NCBI GenBank assembly: GCA_964650975.1
Contig: CAZYWA010000262.1
Location: 1 to 10,287, forward strand
Source of the DNA: CAZYWA01 sp964650975 [NCBI: uncultured bacterium]
Lineage (GTDB): Bacteria; JADJOY01
Direction of reading: 5' to 3'
DNA: 10,287 nucleotides
Part shown: in pieces, positions 7,375 to 10,287 of the stretch
How the letters are laid out: each line of letters starts with the position of its first letter
Numbering within the stretch: the first letter of the stretch is position 1
Made by a program: the position numbers and the translations under genes
The notes under the pieces: model-generated
Databases searched by the model: none
Seen by the model: the letters and a program-made list of their open reading frames with translations, nothing else
What the model was told of the DNA's origin: nothing

Positions 7375-8358
7375 TCAGCGCGCGGCAGCGACTGGTGGAG
7401 CGACCGACACGCGAGGGATCCGCCGAAGCGCGAGCTTGCGCCGCCTCGCGGTGGCGCGAGCCCATCGATCGAGCCAGTGGGCGTCCATGATCAGGGTGAG
7501 CGCCGCGAGCGGAATGCAGTGGATCCAGAACCCAGGGAAGGGCGACTCGAGGGCGTAACGAACCAGCACCCAGATGATCGCCCAGGTGCACAACGAGGGG
7601 ATCGCGTTGGCCAGTCCCATCGACCCGGCGGCCCGGGGCCTGAGCATGGCCGGGTGGAGGGTGAGCGCCCGAGAGCGGTACATCATCACCGCCATCGCTG
7701 GAAGCAGAACACCCATGACGGCCAGCGCCGCGGGCGTCGGATTCCCGGGCAGGGCGAGCCCGGAAATTCCACCGACCACGAAGATCAGGTAGGACCCGAC
7801 GAACATGGCAGCGATGGCCAGCACCGTGACCGTCAACCTTCCCAGAAACTTGAGCGACACGAGGGAACCGACGAGCAGCGCCGGAATGGTGAGGAGAGGC
7901 ACCATGCCGGCCCAGATCGTGTGGGCGATGTACGGGAACGTTTCTCCCGGCCACCGCCACCACCCCGCGGCTTGACCGATCGGCTCGAGGGCGTTCACGG
8001 CCGCGGCTCCGAAGAAGATCATGCCCAGCACCCGGCGCATCAAACCGCCCGCGGTCTCGGGACGGATCGTGAGCGCCGCGAGCCGGCTCCACTCGAGCGC
8101 CAGCATCCCGACGATGAACCAGCCGAAGATGATCCCCACCGGCACGCCGCCGGGGGCGATCGCCGGAGACACTTCGTACGGAGATCCTTCTTGAGTCGTC
8201 TCCTTCAGGTATGCGACGACCAGCAGGGTGAGCATGATCCGCAGCCCACGACGCCAGCCGTACAGGCGGAACGCGTGGGCGACCAGCGCGACGACGATGA
8301 GCGCCGTCGCACGGATGAAAAGGCGGGGATCCGCCGCGACGATGAGAGGGTGTTCCAT
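7375..8358 (-). CDS. Polytopic membrane protein, distantly CruF/DUF422-like (carotenoid biosynthesis family) or unknown
   Basis: 327 residues from ATG 8358, with about eight or nine hydrophobic helices covering most of residues 13-293 and a basic tail (ATARRRKLALRR). The N-terminal half echoes the carotenoid-biosynthesis family PF04240 (CruF and bacterioruberin hydratase types). A helix ending in KE (52-53) is followed by GGVPVGIIFGWF (70-81), then EPIGQAAGWWRW (125-136), where family members have a DP...G-W-W/T-W pattern. Here the family's aspartate is glutamate. The similarity comes from memory of motif order, not from a search, so the enzyme call is tentative; CruF adds water to the end double bond of linear carotenoids. 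No other carotenoid genes are in the window. The start ATG has no clear ribosome site. The gene is divergent from the SGNH gene across a 384-base region with an 18-bp dyad 53 bases upstream. Confidence 0.8.
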   Translation of the reverse strand: MEHPLIVAADPRLFIRATALIVVALVAHAFRLYGWRRGLRIMLTLLVVAYLKETTQEGSPYEVSPAIAPGGVPVGIIFGWFIVGMLALEWSRLAALTIRPETAGGLMRRVLGMIFFGAAAVNALEPIGQAAGWWRWPGETFPYIAHTIWAGMVPLLTIPALLVGSLVSLKFLGRLTVTVLAIAAMFVGSYLIFVVGGISGLALPGNPTPAALAVMGVLLPAMAVMMYRSRALTLHPAMLRPRAAGSMGLANAIPSLCTWAIIWVLVRYALESPFPGFWIHCIPLAALTLIMDAHWLDRWARATARRRKLALRRIPRVSVAPPVAAAR

Positions 8359-8410
8359 GGAAGACGCTCGATTCGGTCCGCGACCGGGCAGCAGACTGCA
8401 GGGGGCTAGC

Positions 8411-8428
8411 CATGCAAATCACTGCATG
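8411..8428. promoter_or_regulatory. 18-bp dyad, candidate operator
   Basis: CATGCA (8411-8416), spacer AATCAC, TGCATG (8423-8428): a perfect 6-bp inverted repeat, nearly extended by one more base pair step on each side. The half-site sequence ACTGCA also occurs at 8395-8400, giving a direct copy of 8421-8426. It lies 53 bases before the ATG of the minus-strand CruF-like gene, a usual place for a dimeric regulator. No regulator gene is in the window. Confidence 0.45.
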
Positions 8429-8534
8429 CCGCGAACCAACCGAGCCGCCGCGGATCGAATTGCTCGGGCGGACGACGCACCCCTCTGACGACCTCGAGAT
8501 CGAGAGCTCGATCGGGCCCGGCGCGCTGCCGCCA

Positions 8535-8575
8535 CAATGCCAAATTCACCAATTATTCTGAGATGATGAATGATG
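8535..8575. promoter_or_regulatory. AT-rich island, likely promoter zone
   Basis: About forty bases of A/T-rich sequence in an otherwise GC-rich region. TATTCT at 8554-8559 (plus) or AATAAT at 8557-8552 (minus) are near -10 consensus, but neither has a matching -35 at the right spacing. The GATGATGAATGATG repetition follows. It is a plausible promoter or melting site for one or both divergent genes; exact elements are uncertain. Confidence 0.3.
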
Positions 8576-8580
8576 CCTTC

Positions 8581-8595
8581 CCCCGCGTGGCGGGG
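8581..8595 (+). repeat. Short GC hairpin in leader of the SGNH gene
   Basis: CCCCGC (8581-8586), loop GTG, GCGGGG (8590-8595): a perfect six-base-pair stem with a three-base loop. It lies just after the AT-rich island, so it may be at the 5' end of the transcript of the downstream plus-strand gene. No T-run follows. Confidence 0.4.
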
Positions 8596-8627
8596 CCTCG
8601 ACCAAACCTCGGACCCGTGCCTATCCC

Positions 8628-8643
8628 GGGGCTGTGAAGCCCT
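8628..8643 (+). ncRNA. Hairpin closed by a GNRA tetraloop, possible structured leader element
   Basis: GGGCT (8629-8633) pairs with AGCCC (8638-8642) around GTGA, a GNRA tetraloop; a G-T wobble (8628/8643) can extend it. With the stem at 8581-8595 and the short CCG-GCTA-CGG stem just downstream it suggests a folded 5' leader for the SGNH gene. I looked for c-di-GMP-I, TPP and fluoride riboswitch core motifs and did not find them. Called on structure alone. Confidence 0.25.
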
Positions 8644-8675
8644 TTCCCGCCGGCTACGGAAACTTCTCAGGATTG

Positions 8676-8756
8676 ATGAGTGGCGTTATGCAAGTACCTA
8701 CGAGCAAAACGCCATCGTGGCAGGTCGGCTCGCGGAGACCGTTTGAACCTCGGTGA
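8676..8756 (+). CDS. Possible 26-residue leader ORF overlapping the SGNH gene start
   Basis: ATG 8676 opens a short frame to TGA 8754-8756 (begins MSGVMQV, ends FEPR), with AGGA at 8669-8672 just before it. AGGA is better spaced for GTG 8680 of the main frame, so it may serve that instead. Codon use is ordinary and the peptide has no recognisable signature. If translated it would overlap the proposed TTG 8743 start and could couple translation. Low confidence. Confidence 0.15.
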   Translation: MSGVMQVPTSKTPSWQVGSRRPFEPR

Positions 8757-10287
8757 ACCGCGGAACGGGCCATTCCGGGCACGACGAGTGCTCTGCTCGG
8801 TTGCCCTCTACTTGGTGCTCCTGCTCGTCTCGTCCACCGCGGTCCTGCCCCGATGGGTCTCCCCGTGCGGACGGTTGAGAAGGATTGCGGTCGGATCCCA
8901 ATCGCTGGCGCTCGACCACGCCCGGCTCCAGATTCCGCCCGATCGGGACTGGGCGGAGGTCACGCTCGATTACCGGCTGACCCCAGGGCAGGCGCTCACG
9001 CTGATTCCCACCAGGCGATCCACGCGATACCAGGCGCTTCGGATCAGCCGGTTTCAGGGACTCGACGACGCGCTGCTCGACTTCGAAGACGACGTCGTCA
9101 CGCACAAGGAGCCGGTCGCAGGCACGCTGTTCAATCCACAGGGCCATGGCGTCGTCCGCCTGGTGCGCGCGGATGGCCGAGTCGAGGCGACCTTCACCGA
9201 CGGCGACGGGCCGTCCGTGCCACTGGGTCCGGACGCACCCGGAGGCGACTTCCAGCTGACATTCTTCCCGCCTCACGACGGGACACTGCTCGACCGCGTC
9301 GAGGTGAAGTCGGCCACCCTGGCGGGAGGCACGCCCATGGGTGCCTCACGGCTCACTCAGCTCGCCCGCTCCGCGGTCGGATTGGCGCTTCTCACGCTGA
9401 TTCTCCACGTGGGGCTGGGGCGCACAGGCGTCGACCTGGGCGCGCGCTGGATGCCGGCTCATGCGGTGGGCCGGCCGCGGACCGTGACGGTGTCGCTGGT
9501 ATGCCTCGACCTGGTATTGGGGCTCTTGCTGCTCGCTCCGCTGGTGTCACCCACGGGTCTCTTCACCCCGCTCGATCGGCTGCGATTTCGACTGTTCGTG
9601 GGTGTGGTGTTCGGTACGGCGATCGCGACGGGAGTGCTTCTCGATCGCCGGTTCGCCGGAAGCGCCCACGGCACCGGCCGGAGGGGCGTCCACCCCGCGG
9701 CGATCCCGATCGTATTCGCCCTGGTGCTGCCCACGGTGGCGATCGCGTGGAGCGAGGCCGTGCTCTTCGGTTGGGTGCGACGGACGCCGACCGACCAGCC
9801 AACGGCATCGCCCGGAGACCAGCGGATGCGCGTCGCCGTGTACGGCGGCTCGACGACTCGCGGGTATCCCTTCGCACGCGACTGGCCGGGCACCTACCCG
9901 CGCGTGCTCGAGGGCTTGCTGCGTGATCGCGGGCAGTCCGGCGCCATGGTGTGGAACCTGGGCATCGATGCGGTCGACATCGAAGACATCCGCAAGGCCA
10001 TCGAGGCTCGAGCCGCGGAGCTCGAGGGTGCCACGATCGTCGTCGACTCGGTCGTGAACAACGGCAACGCCCCACCCGCTCGCCTGGAGGAGCGGCTCGC
10101 GCGCCTTCTCGACGAGACCCGCCAGGCCCGGCGCGTCTACCTGGTGAAGGAGCCCAACCTACGCATGGTCTACGATCGCGAGCAGGAAGCCGATCTAACC
10201 GCGCACTATGCGGTCCTGGACCGGATCGCGCCGAGCCACGGCGCGATCGTCGTGGATCCGATCCCGGAGCTGCGCGCGCGCCGCGAC
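8743..10287 (+). CDS. Membrane protein with external beta domain and SGNH/GDSL-hydrolase-like domain (3' end cut by window)
   Basis: The frame is open from GTG 8680 to the window end. I prefer TTG 8743 (GGAG five bases before it), giving 515 residues; GTG 8680 (AGGA seven bases before) is also possible, and GTG 8788 would remove the basic residues before the first helix. Layout: basic N-tail; helix 16-36; beta-rich soluble region about 45-200; helices near 207-226, 248-268, 292-310 and 319-341; then a soluble domain. RVAVYGGSTTRGYPF (363-377) matches SGNH block I, with S370 the expected nucleophile. VWNLGI (403-408) matches block II, and VVNNGN (437-442) sits where the block III Gly/Asn lies. 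The block V Asp/His would be beyond the window. Five helices put both soluble regions outside. SGNH proteins of this layout are often envelope-polysaccharide acyl-transfer or esterase enzymes; the substrate here is unknown. No terminator is visible because the gene is incomplete. Confidence 0.85.
   Translation, partial: MNLGEPRNGPFRARRVLCSVALYLVLLLVSSTAVLPRWVSPCGRLRRIAVGSQSLALDHARLQIPPDRDWAEVTLDYRLTPGQALTLIPTRRSTRYQALRISRFQGLDDALLDFEDDVVTHKEPVAGTLFNPQGHGVVRLVRADGRVEATFTDGDGPSVPLGPDAPGGDFQLTFFPPHDGTLLDRVEVKSATLAGGTPMGASRLTQLARSAVGLALLTLILHVGLGRTGVDLGARWMPAHAVGRPRTVTVSLVCLDLVLGLLLLAPLVSPTGLFTPLDRLRFRLFVGVVFGTAIATGVLLDRRFAGSAHGTGRRGVHPAAIPIVFALVLPTVAIAWSEAVLFGWVRRTPTDQPTASPGDQRMRVAVYGGSTTRGYPFARDWPGTYPRVLEGLLRDRGQSGAMVWNLGIDAVDIEDIRKAIEARAAELEGATIVVDSVVNNGNAPPARLEERLARLLDETRQARRVYLVKEPNLRMVYDREQEADLTAHYAVLDRIAPSHGAIVVDPIPELRARRD

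Larger units (their letters stand above)
8359..8742. other. Divergent intergenic region between the CruF-like and SGNH genes
   Basis: 384 bases without a convincing gene on either strand; it should hold the promoters of both flanking genes. It contains an 18-bp dyad (8411-8428), an AT-rich island (about 8535-8575) that stands out from the GC-rich surroundings, two hairpins (8581-8595 and 8628-8643) and a short possible reading frame (8676-8756). I could not match it to a known riboswitch class. Confidence 0.6.

Noticed and set aside
7252-8422. Plus-strand 385-codon and minus-strand 378-codon frames over the CruF-like gene
   Set aside because: Both lack hydrophobic structure; the 7375-8358 frame has regular membrane helices and natural codon use.
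8540-8660. TPP or c-di-GMP riboswitch upstream of the SGNH gene
   Set aside because: A CTGAGA occurs near 8558, but the second TPP core motif and the c-di-GMP-I conserved core are absent.
8853-9926. Plus-strand 357-codon frame inside the SGNH gene, and minus-strand frames 8698-9276 and 9459-9893
   Set aside because: Arg/Pro/Ser-rich translations without domains; the frame passing through GTG 8788 carries helices and the SGNH blocks.

Overview
This is very GC-rich DNA (roughly two thirds G+C or more, with strong G/C at third codon positions). It carries seven protein genes and I see no RNA gene, mobile element or CRISPR array. Almost every gene encodes a membrane or exported protein. The multihaem cytochrome, membrane-anchored HEAT protein and membrane-bound spermidine-synthase-like protein suit a free-living, probably Gram-negative environmental bacterium (Gemmatimonadota, Eisenbacteria-like or Myxococcota-like lineages are plausible). 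The sequence alone cannot settle the phylum.

Left part (1-3079): two overlapping minus-strand genes. The upstream one (1356-2930) is a five-helix membrane protein with an external beta-propeller. The downstream one (1-1374, cut by the window edge) has about seven membrane helices followed by a spermidine-synthase-like SAM-binding domain. A divergent plus-strand gene (3080-4348) encodes a membrane-anchored HEAT-repeat protein.

Middle part (4335-7068): a minus-strand pair. The first gene encodes seven membrane helices, with histidines placed as for b-type haem, fused to an external domain with five CXXCH haem-c motifs. The second, 37 bases downstream, is a small two-helix membrane protein whose 3' end overlaps that of the HEAT gene tail to tail. 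A gene-free gap with two GC-rich hairpins (7069-7374) separates this pair from the next gene.

Right part (7375-10287): a minus-strand polytopic membrane protein with faint similarity to the CruF/DUF422 carotenoid-biosynthesis family, a 384-base divergent intergenic region with an 18-bp dyad, an AT-rich island and hairpins, and a plus-strand gene running off the window. That last gene encodes a membrane protein with two external domains, the second an SGNH/GDSL-hydrolase-like domain.

The clearest functional story is electron transfer across the membrane by the b/c fusion cytochrome. The others look like envelope proteins of unknown detailed role. No complete, recognisable new system can be assembled from this window. 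The most unusual items are the fusion cytochrome with its small partner, the propeller/methyltransferase-fold pair, and the structured divergent region at 8359-8742.
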